In this document: positions 14,612-22,630 of the stretch, piece by piece | Position numbering within the stretch: the stretch's first letter is position 1 | Layout: each line of letters opens with the position of its first letter | Source of the DNA: Acidobacteria subdivision 13 bacterium RH2 MAG17b | Lineage (GTDB): Bacteria > Acidobacteriota > Terriglobia > UBA7540 | DNA length: 42,116 nucleotides | Assembly (NCBI GenBank): GCA_002197525.1 | Contig: NFUN01000139.1 | Location: 1-42,116 of the forward strand | Direction: 5' to 3' | Made by a program: the position numbers and the translations under genes | Notes under the pieces: model-generated | The model's input: the letters and a program-made list of their open reading frames with translations, nothing else | Told to the model about the DNA's origin: nothing | Databases searched by the model: none

Positions 14612-16754
14612 TTGCAAATATGAGTGGCCTGCGGCCGGCGAACGGCATCTGATCGGCAAGAGCATTTCTCGCATCGATGGGCCGGCCAAATCGAGCGGCC
14701 GCGCCAAATACACTTATGATATCAATCTGCCCGGCCTACTTTTCGGCGCGTGTTTTCGCTCCCCCTATGCCCACGCCAAGATCACGGCTGTGGACACTTC
14801 TGCCGCCGAGAAAATGCCAGGGGTTAAAGGCGTACATGTGATTCAAGGCGCCGGTAGCGAGATTCAATGGGCGGGCGACGAAATTGTGGAGGTGGTGGCC
14901 GTCTCCGAGCAGATTGCGGAAGACGCTGTCCGGACGATCAAGGTGGAGTTTCAGCCACTTCCGTTCTTGGTGAACGAAGCTGATTTGCAGAAGAACCAAG
15001 CGATGGGCCGCACCAAGCCCGGCGCAGAGCTGAAAGTAGGAGATCCGGGAAAGGCCTTTGCGGATCCTGACGTTGTGGTTCACGAGGGTCACTATGGAAT
15101 TCCGGTGATCACCCATTGTTGCCTCGAAACCCACGGCCACGTAATCGAGTGGACGGGGCCGCAAAACCTTCGCGTGCACTCTTCAACCCAGGGCGTATCG
15201 ACTTTGCCCAGCCAGTTCGCCGAAGGCTTAAATATTCCCGCCGCCAACGTGGAAGTGATTTGCGATTACATCGGAGGCGGCTTCGGAAGTAAATTTCAGA
15301 TGGACCGCTGGGGTCAGGCGACGGCGCTGTTGTCTAAAGACGCCGGGAAGCCGGTCAAATACTTGCTTGAGCGCGCCGCTGAACTGGAAGTGGCTGGCTG
15401 CCGACCCTCTGGCTACGCTCACGTAAAGGTAGCCGCGAAAAGGGATGGAACATTGATTGCGTGGGAATCAGATTGCTGGGGCACAGGGGGGCCAGGGCCG
15501 AGCGGCATTCTGCCCCTCCCTTACGTGCTGGACATTCCGAATCGCATTCGCCGGCACACTTTCGTGAGCACCAATATCGGGCCATCGCGGGCGTGGCGCG
15601 CTCCGAACCATCCGCAAGCGTGCCTGCTGACCATGGCAGCGCTTGATGACCTCGCAGCGAAACTGAATATGGACCCTCTCCAACTACTCATGAAGAATGC
15701 GGGGTTGGCTCCGGAGAACATGGGCCGGATTTACCGCGATGAATTGCAGAAGGCCGCAGAGATTTCCGAATGGAACAAGTATTGGCACCCGCGGGGCGAT
15801 AAGACTCCGGGTCACATGAAGCGCGGCTTGGGCGTGAGTATGCACACCTGGGGAGGCCGCGGACACGTCAGCAACTGTCTGTTGACCATCGAACCTGACG
15901 GTTCGATTACAGCCGAGCTGGGAAGTCAGGATTTGGGTACCGGCACACGAACAGTGATTGCTATCGTGGCGGCGGATACGCTTGGCTTGCCGGTAGAAGC
16001 GGTCACGGTGAAGATCGGCGACAGCCGGTATCCCTATGATGGGGCTTCGGGAGGAAGCACGACAGTGGGAGGCGTTTCCGCTTCAACCAGGCGCGCCGCC
16101 GTGGACGCGCTCGATGGACTCTTTGCCGCCGTAGCGCCGGCCCTGGGTGTCTCCCCAGACCAATTGGTTGCTGCCGGAGGGAAAATTCAGGCCAAGGGAG
16201 ACTCCTCAAAGAACATAAGCTGGAAACAGGCATGCGCCAAACTCGGCGCCCGCAAGATTCAGGCCCACGGTAAGAATCCGGGGATGTGCAATCTCGGATC
16301 GAGCGGCGTAGGTGGTGTCGCGGTGGCCGATGTCTCCGTGGATACCGAAACCGGCGTCGTCAGGGTCAACCGCATGGTTGCGGTGCAGGACTGCGGCTTG
16401 GTCATTGACCTGAAGACAGCCGAAAGCCAGTGTTACGGTGCGCTGATTATGGGAGTTTGCTACGGCCTGTTTGAAGAGAAGATCATGGACAACATCACCG
16501 GCCGTATGCTGAATCCCAACATGGAGTTCTATAAGCTCGCAGGCATCGGGGATGTTGGCGATCTCGTCGTTCACATGATGACGGGTCCGGGTTATGACGA
16601 GCGCGGTGTTATCGGATTGGGCGAACCCCCTGTGATTTCGCCAGGAGCGGCCATTTCGAATGCGGTGGCCAACGCCATTGGTGTTCGAGTGCCCACTCTG
16701 CCGGTTACACCCGATAAGGTGCTGACCGCGCTCGCGAAAGGGGGTGTTGCCTAA
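14604..16754 (+). CDS. Molybdenum hydroxylase, molybdopterin-binding catalytic subunit (PaoC/XdhA-like)
   Basis: The catalytic subunit (716 residues) binds the molybdenum cofactor and oxidises an aldehyde or N-heterocycle with water as oxygen donor. Seen are the N-terminal 'GKSISRIDGPAKSSGRAKYT' domain, the cofactor segment 'GGGFGSK', the 'GSQDLGTGTRTV' loop and the C-terminal GLGEPP, whose Glu (about residue 674) is the family's catalytic base. The segment aligned with the form I CO dehydrogenase loop (AYRCSFR) reads SRAWRAPNHPQ, so this is not a true CO dehydrogenase. ATG 14604 follows GGAGG by eight bases and overlaps the previous stop. Tat signal on the partner suggests export as a complex. 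Confidence 0.92.
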   Translation: MASCKYEWPAAGERHLIGKSISRIDGPAKSSGRAKYTYDINLPGLLFGACFRSPYAHAKITAVDTSAAEKMPGVKGVHVIQGAGSEIQWAGDEIVEVVAVSEQIAEDAVRTIKVEFQPLPFLVNEADLQKNQAMGRTKPGAELKVGDPGKAFADPDVVVHEGHYGIPVITHCCLETHGHVIEWTGPQNLRVHSSTQGVSTLPSQFAEGLNIPAANVEVICDYIGGGFGSKFQMDRWGQATALLSKDAGKPVKYLLERAAELEVAGCRPSGYAHVKVAAKRDGTLIAWESDCWGTGGPGPSGILPLPYVLDIPNRIRRHTFVSTNIGPSRAWRAPNHPQACLLTMAALDDLAAKLNMDPLQLLMKNAGLAPENMGRIYRDELQKAAEISEWNKYWHPRGDKTPGHMKRGLGVSMHTWGGRGHVSNCLLTIEPDGSITAELGSQDLGTGTRTVIAIVAADTLGLPVEAVTVKIGDSRYPYDGASGGSTTVGGVSASTRRAAVDALDGLFAAVAPALGVSPDQLVAAGGKIQAKGDSSKNISWKQACAKLGARKIQAHGKNPGMCNLGSSGVGGVAVADVSVDTETGVVRVNRMVAVQDCGLVIDLKTAESQCYGALIMGVCYGLFEEKIMDNITGRMLNPNMEFYKLAGIGDVGDLVVHMMTGPGYDERGVIGLGEPPVISPGAAISNAVANAIGVRVPTLPVTPDKVLTALAKGGVA

Positions 16755-17741
16755 ATGGAACGCTTTGAATATGCATGCCCCACAAGCCGAAAGGAAGCAG
16801 TTCAGTTGCTGGCCGAAACCTGGGGACGGACGGAAGTGCTGGCGGGCGGAACGGACCTGATTAGCTGCATGAAGGATTCTGTCAGCACTCCTCAGCGCAT
16901 AGTCAGCCTGAAGCGCATTGAGGACCTCCAGGGCGTCCATTACGCGCCCGGTAAGGGATTGCGAGTCGGGGCGATGACGACGCTGCGCGAGCTTATGGAT
17001 GATGATAATGTGCAGGGGCGCTATCCGGCTCTGATCGACGCCGCGGACGGGATTAGTAGCGAGCAACTGCGCACCATGGGAACCATCGGCGGCGAGCTCC
17101 TGCAAAGGCCGCGTTGCTGGTATTTCCGGCTGGGGTACGGATTGCTCGCCCAATATCAAGGAAAGTCTATGCCTCCTGCGGGCGATAATCGCTATCATGC
17201 CATCTTCGGCAATGCCGGGCCTGCATATTTTGTAAGCCCATCAAGCCTGGCGCCCATTCTCATTGCTCTCGGCTCCCGAGCAGCGCTGTTTGGGCCGCGA
17301 GGCACGCGTGAAATCCCGCTGGAAAAGCTGTTCACAACTCCCACTCAGCCTGGCGAAAGGGAGCATACGCTGCGGCCGAATGAGGTCTTGACGGAAATCA
17401 TGGTTCCCGATCCCAAGGGAATCCGCAGTGCGATCTATGAAGTCCGGCAAAAGGAAGCGATGGATTGGCCGCTGTCGGCTGCGGCTGTCGCCTTGCGCAT
17501 GAACGGCCACAGCGTGCACAGCGCGCGCGTCGTGCTCGGGCAGGTGGCGCCGGTTCCTTGGCTATCCCCGGAAGCGGGGCAAGCGCTTGTGGGTAAGACT
17601 CTCAGCGAAGCCGTGGCTGACTCTGCGGGAAAGGCAGCGGTTACCAATGCCACTCCGCTCAGTATGAACGGCTACAAGGTTCAGTTGACTCGCGTCGCGG
17701 TGAAGCGGGCGGTAATGCGCGCCGCTCAAGGAGGCGTTTGA
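16755..17741 (+). CDS. Molybdenum hydroxylase FAD-binding subunit (PaoB/CoxM-like)
   Basis: FAD subunit, 328 residues, passing electrons from the Fe-S clusters to the acceptor. N-terminal FAD loop 'LAGGTDLI' and second loop 'RTMGTIGGELLQRPRCWYFR' (elided context), followed by 'NRYHAIFG' and 'VSPSSLAPILIALGS', place it with PaoB/YagS-type subunits. Those usually carry a [4Fe-4S] cluster in the insert after RCWYFR. Here only that first Cys remains; the insert between it and NRYHAIFG has none, so the extra cluster is probably absent. The gene starts immediately after the previous stop and its own stop overlaps the next ATG (TGATG). Confidence 0.9.
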   Translation: MERFEYACPTSRKEAVQLLAETWGRTEVLAGGTDLISCMKDSVSTPQRIVSLKRIEDLQGVHYAPGKGLRVGAMTTLRELMDDDNVQGRYPALIDAADGISSEQLRTMGTIGGELLQRPRCWYFRLGYGLLAQYQGKSMPPAGDNRYHAIFGNAGPAYFVSPSSLAPILIALGSRAALFGPRGTREIPLEKLFTTPTQPGEREHTLRPNEVLTEIMVPDPKGIRSAIYEVRQKEAMDWPLSAAAVALRMNGHSVHSARVVLGQVAPVPWLSPEAGQALVGKTLSEAVADSAGKAAVTNATPLSMNGYKVQLTRVAVKRAVMRAAQGGV

Positions 17742-17956
17742 TGGCGGAACAAACAGCTTCTGAACTCCACGAAGACTATTGCCAGCGGCTACGCTGCAAG
17801 GAAATGTTTGTCGACATGGGCGAACCCTTCCATTTGAAGGATTCGGGCAGTGGTATCTACTGGTGCTCCCGCACGCAAAACTGCCTGGGGCCGGATGGGC
17901 AAGTGGCGCATGTGGAGGAGTGCAAGCCCGGCCGCGGTTGCTACGAAGCGTTGTGA
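17741..17956 (+). CDS. Small Cys-rich protein ending the molybdenum hydroxylase operon
   Basis: A 71-residue protein that I do not recognise. It has six cysteines in three spaced pairs: Cys14/Cys19, Cys42/Cys48 and Cys61/Cys67, in contexts DYCQRLRC, YWCSRTQNC and EECKPGRGC. There is no signal peptide or membrane segment. The ATG at 17741 overlaps the FAD-subunit stop (TGATG), which strongly suggests a real, translationally coupled gene. Conserved-looking Cys pairs suggest a metal or Fe-S site. It could be an assembly factor or an extra small electron-transfer subunit; this is inference from position. Confidence 0.75.
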   Translation: MAEQTASELHEDYCQRLRCKEMFVDMGEPFHLKDSGSGIYWCSRTQNCLGPDGQVAHVEECKPGRGCYEAL

Positions 17957-18137
17957 CCGGTTGCCTCGACGCCACGCCCATCAGAGGACGTCTCCAATAC
18001 GTCCCCAGCTTAGGAAAAGCCGCTCACAACCATCCTGAAACAACCGCCGGTGGCAGGGCTTTGGGCAGACCGGCACGTCGAGGATTTCAGTTAAGTGTTA
18101 TGGGGCGGATTTGTTGATTTCAATCCGGAATAGAAGG

Positions 18138-18578
18138 CTAAAACGGAATGTCGTCGTCGCTCATCTCAGGAGGGGCCGGAGGAGTCACGGGAGGGTCCTG
18201 ATCCGCTAACGGGCGATCCGGCACGGCAGTCCGGTCTGCTTCCGCCTTGGACCCGAGCATTTTCATGTCGCGAGCTACGATCTCATAGGAGGTGCGCTTG
18301 TTGCCGCTTTGATCTTCCCACTGGCGGCTGCGGATGCTGCCTTCGATATAGACCTGCTTGCCTTTGGTCAGATACTCGCCGCAGATTTCGGCAAGCTTGT
18401 TCCATGCAACTATGTTATGCCATTCGGTCCGCCGCTGTTGTTCCCCTGAACGGTCCTTGAAAACTTCGTCCGTCGCCAGGCTGAACTTTGCGACCGGAGC
18501 GCCGTTAGTTGTGTATTTCACCTCGGGGTCTTTGCCGAGGCGGCCGACGAGAATCACTTTGTTAATTGAGGCTGACAT
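18138..18578 (-). CDS. ssb: Single-stranded DNA-binding protein
   Basis: A 146-residue SSB that coats single-stranded DNA during replication, repair and recombination. The OB fold spans about residues 4-108, starting 'NKVILVGRLGKDPEVKY' and including 'EWHNIVAW', 'GKQVYIEGSIRSRQW' and 'YEIVARDMKMLG'. After a short Pro/Asp-rich linker it ends in DDDIPF, the acidic tip that recruits partner proteins such as RecO, PriA and exonuclease I. Start ATG follows at MSASINK. It lies downstream of ybgF on the same strand. Confidence 0.95.
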   Translation of the reverse strand: MSASINKVILVGRLGKDPEVKYTTNGAPVAKFSLATDEVFKDRSGEQQRRTEWHNIVAWNKLAEICGEYLTKGKQVYIEGSIRSRQWEDQSGNKRTSYEIVARDMKMLGSKAEADRTAVPDRPLADQDPPVTPPAPPEMSDDDIPF

Positions 18579-18707
18579 GGGGGCCTCGCAATGGCGCCGG
18601 GATTATTGGGCGGACCAGCGTTCTTTGTTTCATGTTTCCACAGCTCAGAATTGGCCTGCAGTCCTTCGTTCGCATGCACTGCGTTTCCAGAATAGCCGGC
18701 GGCGGCG

Positions 18708-19580
18708 CTACCGTGCGGTTGCTCTTCGCAACCGGCTGAGCCGGTCCCGAGCCAAATCAGCTTCGTGGCTATGCGGATAGCGCCGGAGCAGCGCCAATAG
18801 TTCGCGTTGGCCGGCTGCATTGTCTCTAAGAGCGAGAAGCGCATAACCCTTCTTCAGGTAGGCAGCAGCGATCTTATTCCCCTTCGGGTAGCGCTCTATG
18901 CATTTATCGTATTCCTGGATTGCTTGCTTATATTTTTTCTGGAGATAGTACGCATCTCCGATATAAAACTGCGCGTTGGATGCCAAATCCGTGTCGCCGT
19001 AATTCTGCAAGTACTGCTGAAATCCTTGAATTGCCAACGGATACTGCCCCTGAGTGTAGTCCGCGTAAGCCGAGTTATAAAGAGCGTTCGGATCAGGGAC
19101 TGGTGGCGGGCCGTCCGCTGCAGCGGAGCCGCCGGCCGGCGCGCCAGACTGTCCTTGCGCTGCTGTATTAGCAGGCGGAGGAGTATTGATCGTTTCAAGG
19201 ATTTTCTGAGTCTGGGCAAGCTGGTCGCTTAGTTTTGCGATCTCTCCTTTAGTTTCGTCGAGACTGGAGGAGAGTTCTTGAACCTGGCCCGTCATTGAGT
19301 CGAAGCGGTTAGCGGTGGAAGCAAGGTTCCGCTGCTCAGCGTCCTGCAGCCGGGTGATTGTAGCTTTCATCGCATTAACGCTGTCGTTGGTTTGTTGAAC
19401 CAGCGTTTTCAGAACGGCTGTTTGCGTATCCACGGTTCTTTGCAGGTTTTGGACCTCCTGCTGCAAATTATCCAACTGCGTCATCATCTGGATAATTTCT
19501 TTGCTGGCAGGAAACCCGGTTTGTATTCCCAGGATGAACAACGCAGCCAATAGTGTAGATCGCAAGGCGTGCTTTTTCAC
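18708..19580 (-). CDS. ybgF: Tol-Pal system protein YbgF/CpoB
   Basis: Periplasmic Tol-associated protein that in E. coli (CpoB) coordinates PBP1B and Tol function during outer-membrane constriction. From the GTG at 19580 the protein has 290 residues: a signal peptide (MKKHALRSTLLAALFILG), a coiled coil from about 30 to 120 rich in Gln/Leu heptads, a Pro/Ala/Gly linker, and TPR repeats from about 165 to the end ('NALYNSAYADYTQGQY', 'FYIGDAYYLQKKYKQAI'). The GTG is preferred because AGAGGT precedes it by about nine bases and the signal peptide starts cleanly; an upstream in-frame start adds 23 residues. Last gene of the tol-pal cluster. Confidence 0.9.
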   Translation of the reverse strand: MKKHALRSTLLAALFILGIQTGFPASKEIIQMMTQLDNLQQEVQNLQRTVDTQTAVLKTLVQQTNDSVNAMKATITRLQDAEQRNLASTANRFDSMTGQVQELSSSLDETKGEIAKLSDQLAQTQKILETINTPPPANTAAQGQSGAPAGGSAAADGPPPVPDPNALYNSAYADYTQGQYPLAIQGFQQYLQNYGDTDLASNAQFYIGDAYYLQKKYKQAIQEYDKCIERYPKGNKIAAAYLKKGYALLALRDNAAGQRELLALLRRYPHSHEADLARDRLSRLRRATAR

Positions 19581-19831
19581 GACTGACTTGACCTCTCTGA
19601 CAAGTTCGCCCTTTAGGTAGAGTTTACCCGGCACGGCCAGGCTGGTCAACTTGGGGTGCGGGTGGGGGGATCAGAAAACGCGCACACCCGCGGAACCTGC
19701 CCGATGCACGCAAAAACCAAGCATGCCCTTCGTGCGGCAACGAAGGGTGACAGTGAAGGAGCTTTTGAGACAAGACGGAGAACTGCCCGGATGGCAGGAG
19801 CCTTCGAAAGTCTCCTGCCATCCGGTAACCG

Positions 19832-20593
19832 CTACTGTTTGGATTCAGTGCCGTACACCAAGTGTGCCCGGCGGTTCTGCTGCCAGCAAGCCTCGGTTTG
19901 GTCGGTGCAGAACGGACGATCCTTCCCGTAGGAAATGGTCGTGATCCGGTCTGCAGAGATGCCGAGGTTCTTCAGGAACTTGGCAGCGGCCGTCGCACGC
20001 CGGTCGCCCAAACCCAGGTTGTACTCTTCACTGCCGCGCTCGTCGCAGTGCCCCTCGATTGTGAACTTGATGTCAGGGTGCTGCTGCAGGAATTGAGAGT
20101 CGGCCGTGAGAGCCTGTTCCGCATCTGGACGGATCGTTGACTTGTCAAAGTCAAAGTAGCCGTCCTTGATGGAACGGTTGAACATATCCTCCTCAGACAC
20201 CTTGGGCGCCGGTGGCGGTGGAGGCGGCGGGGGAGGAGTAGTGACCGTAACCCGCGCGCTGGCCGTTGCATTACCGCCAGGTCCGGTCGCCGTAATGGTG
20301 TACGTTGTCGACTCGTCCGGTGTGACGGTCTGTGATCCCTGAGCCTGAACCGATCCAACAGTCGGCGCCACGTCTAAAGTTGTTGCGTTGGTTGATGTCC
20401 AACTCAGCGTAGCGGACTGGCCCTTTTCGATCGTGCTCGGCTCCGCAGTCAAGGTTACCGTAGGTGCTGCCGGCTTCGGGGGTGGGGCAGGCGGCGGCGG
20501 CGCGGCGATCTTCTTTTTGTGGCACGCGCCTGCCAGCAAAACCACTCCGATCAATCCGACTAAAACAGCGAGCATTCGCTTTCTATTTGCCAT
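19832..20593 (-). CDS. pal: Peptidoglycan-associated lipoprotein Pal with an extra Ig-like domain
   Basis: Outer-membrane lipoprotein tethering the membrane to peptidoglycan, 253 residues. A lipobox-like LLAGAC gives the lipidated Cys24. Pro-rich spacers flank an Ig/Big-like beta domain (about 44-118; 'TVTLTAEPSTIEKGQSATLSW' style start, elided) that is absent from E. coli Pal. The OmpA-C domain (about 140-250) has the peptidoglycan-binding block 'IEGHCDERGSEEYNLGLGDRRA' in part, with NLGLGDRRA conserved. AGGAGG lies six bases before the ATG. It sits between tolB and ybgF. The -3 position of the lipobox is Ala, which is less usual, but location and family make lipidation likely. Confidence 0.93.
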   Translation of the reverse strand: MANRKRMLAVLVGLIGVVLLAGACHKKKIAAPPPPAPPPKPAAPTVTLTAEPSTIEKGQSATLSWTSTNATTLDVAPTVGSVQAQGSQTVTPDESTTYTITATGPGGNATASARVTVTTPPPPPPPPPAPKVSEEDMFNRSIKDGYFDFDKSTIRPDAEQALTADSQFLQQHPDIKFTIEGHCDERGSEEYNLGLGDRRATAAAKFLKNLGISADRITTISYGKDRPFCTDQTEACWQQNRRAHLVYGTESKQ

Positions 20594-20907
20594 TATTCTC
20601 CTCCTACGTCGGTAACATCTGAATTCTTGTGGATGATCTAAATTAAGCTGTTCCGTGGGTTCTAACCTTCTTTGGGCGGCACGTTTGGAAATCCCGCTCC
20701 GCCTTTGAAGGAGTTAATACTCTTAAAGATCACCATGCTAACATGAAAGTAGTAGAAAATAAAACACCTTTTAAGTCCTTGGGAAGAACCCAGGGGAGTC
20801 TGCCCACGCTACCCATGATCTAATGGCTGCGCCTGGGCCTAGAATCAAACGTAACCCACTCCTCTTGTTGACTCTGTAGACCATGCGTCAAACGCTTGCA
20901 AAGGCTT
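20594..20907. other. Gap between tolB and pal
   Basis: 314 bp within the tol-pal cluster. Besides the pal ribosome binding site at the left edge I see an imperfect stem CCCTGGG-TTCTT-CCCAAGG (minus strand, about 20778-20796) followed at a distance by an AT-rich run, which could weakly terminate tolB transcription. I see no gene, tRNA or dispersed repeat here. Confidence 0.35.
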
Positions 20908-22251
20908 TTAGTTTGACCAGCTAGCATCCCAGTTATTACCCGTCGTCGTAATCTGCTTCTGATGGGTTCCGTCTGCCAACATTTCCCAGATTTGCCGCGA
21001 CCCGGTGCGGTTCGATTCGAACACCAAATGGCGGCCGTCGGGAGCCCACCAAGGGTGTTCATTGCGCCCGGCATCATGCGTAAGCTGAATGATCCGCCCG
21101 GTTGCAATCTCAATGAGGTAGATATCGTAGGTTCCGGTCTCGGTCACGGCCCAGGAAAACGCCATAAACAGGCCGTTCGGCGACCAAGTGGGATCCACCG
21201 CGTCTCCACCTGCCGTAATCAGACGCCGCAGGTTAGTGCCGTCAGCGTTCATGATGTAGATCTGCGGCGTCCCGCTCCGGTCGGAGACGAAAGCGATCTC
21301 GTCGCCCGTCTTTGGATTCCATGCCGGAGAAATGTTTACGTTAGGGGTGAACGTCAGGCGCTGCAAATTCGCTCCGCTGGCGTCAGACACGTAGACTTCA
21401 GGGTCGCCGCTCATACTGGAGCAGAAAGCGATCTTCTTTCCATCCGGCGACCAGGCTGGCGTAGCGTTGAGACCCCGGTAGTGAGGGAACGGCAGCAGGT
21501 GATGTGTGAGGAACGAATAGATGGAAATTTCTGGATTGCCACTGGCGTAATTGGTGAATGCCAATTTGTTATCGTCGGGAGACCACCGAGGCGTCAAGCA
21601 CAGAGAACCATAGCTCGTGATGGGGTGCTGATTGAAACCATCATAGTCCATCACCCAGATTTCATCGTGCCCTGTCCTGTTGCTTACGAAAGATATCTGG
21701 CTCAAATTCATGCCCGGCACGCCTCCACCCAACGTCTGGATGATCTCGTTGGCGAAGCGATGAGCGGTCTCGCGGGTCGAGACCTCATTTAGAGTTGCGA
21801 TGAACCGTTTGGCAAGAACAGCGGGGTTGGCCGGATTCTTGACGTCATAGAGATATGCCGTCACCACCAGATTGCCGTTAATGTCAGCGCTGTTGCCAAA
21901 TGCCAAAAACTGAGCGGAGACAGGTGGGTTGGTCCACCGGTCATATACGACCCCTCCCGGGTCCGAAGGGGTTTGAGCAGGGTAAAAGCTTCTGCTCACC
22001 ATCTCGAATATACCGGCGTTGTCCAGGTCGTTCCATAACACCTGATTGAACTCATTCGTGAGGTTGCCCAAATTGGATTCGTTCGATTGCGCCGGAAAGT
22101 TTGCCACGGCCATGCGGATCATCGGATTGCCACGGTTGATGCCGGTCTCAATCCAATTTTGTTGAGCTTCGGCAGGCCATATCGCCGTAAATGCGGCGGC
22201 AATCATGACCATAAGCAGAATCGGGGTTCGTATATGTCTCATTGGTTTCAT
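20908..22251 (-). CDS. tolB: Tol-Pal system beta-propeller protein TolB
   Basis: Periplasmic TolB, which shuttles between Pal and the inner-membrane TolA complex. The 447-residue protein has a signal peptide (hydrophobic LLMVMIAAAFTAIW, cleavage near AEA-QQ), an N-terminal TolB domain to about residue 170, and five to six WD40-like/PD40 blades recognisable by repeated 'P.WSPDG..IAF.S...G...IY' units, the last reading 'PWWAPDGRHLVFESNR'. Length is typical. The start ATG has only a weak ribosome binding site. The 379 bp before it, up to the tolA-like gene, hold two palindromic elements, so tolB may be transcribed partly from its own promoter. Confidence 0.95.
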   Translation of the reverse strand: MKPMRHIRTPILLMVMIAAAFTAIWPAEAQQNWIETGINRGNPMIRMAVANFPAQSNESNLGNLTNEFNQVLWNDLDNAGIFEMVSRSFYPAQTPSDPGGVVYDRWTNPPVSAQFLAFGNSADINGNLVVTAYLYDVKNPANPAVLAKRFIATLNEVSTRETAHRFANEIIQTLGGGVPGMNLSQISFVSNRTGHDEIWVMDYDGFNQHPITSYGSLCLTPRWSPDDNKLAFTNYASGNPEISIYSFLTHHLLPFPHYRGLNATPAWSPDGKKIAFCSSMSGDPEVYVSDASGANLQRLTFTPNVNISPAWNPKTGDEIAFVSDRSGTPQIYIMNADGTNLRRLITAGGDAVDPTWSPNGLFMAFSWAVTETGTYDIYLIEIATGRIIQLTHDAGRNEHPWWAPDGRHLVFESNRTGSRQIWEMLADGTHQKQITTTGNNWDASWSN

Positions 22252-22381
22252 AGTGTTCTTATCAGTCCGATAGAATTGCGTTACCCGTTAGGGTAGCTAA
22301 TGAAAGTCGTGACAAATAAGGGCAACAGCCGCTGCAAAAAAAAGCCGTCAATCCATCTAGCCGCCACGGGTGGTTCACTTA

Positions 22382-22500
22382 TTGAGAATTACAAATTATA
22401 GTGACGGCTTTTTTGTAGCGCCGGTGTCCCCACCGGCGTCTTTCGGAGCTGTCCCAGCGCCGCACCAGCGGATGTTGTCACTATAATTTGTAAACCTCAA
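22382..22500. repeat. Palindromic mini-element, family C copy 2
   Basis: Termini of 24 bp (22382-22405 and 22477-22500) pair with two mismatches and share the sequence of copy 1 (ACAAATTATAGTGAC). The inner GTAG plus CGCCGGTG-TCCC-CACCGGCG hairpin is identical to copy 1; the right half differs by small changes. It lies between tolB and the tolA-like gene. Confidence 0.8.
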
Positions 22501-22527
22501 CAATCTCCGCTGCGCCGCGGGCAAGCC

Positions 22528-22611
22528 GGTAGTGACTCAGTTTGCCGTAGCGCCGACCTTCAGGTCGGCATTTTGAAGGCTGTGCTTACAAAACCAAAAT
22601 GAGTCACTACC
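22528..22611. repeat. Family A element copy 3, with the second hairpin deleted
   Basis: Termini GGTAGTGACTCA and TGAGTCACTACC are perfectly complementary. One REP hairpin (GCCGACCT-TC-AGGTCGGC) and the linker ATTTTGAAGGCTGTGC are present. Compared with the copy at 40785-40885, the second hairpin is missing and only a T remains between GTGC and TACAAAACC. It ends 19 bp past the stop of the tolA-like gene. Confidence 0.8.
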
Positions 22612-22630
22612 GCCAAGCCGTTTTCTTCTC

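Noticed and set aside
14604-16754. True (form I) carbon monoxide dehydrogenase large subunit
   Set aside because: The active-site loop is SRAWRAPNHPQ, not the AYRCSFR signature of form I CoxL.
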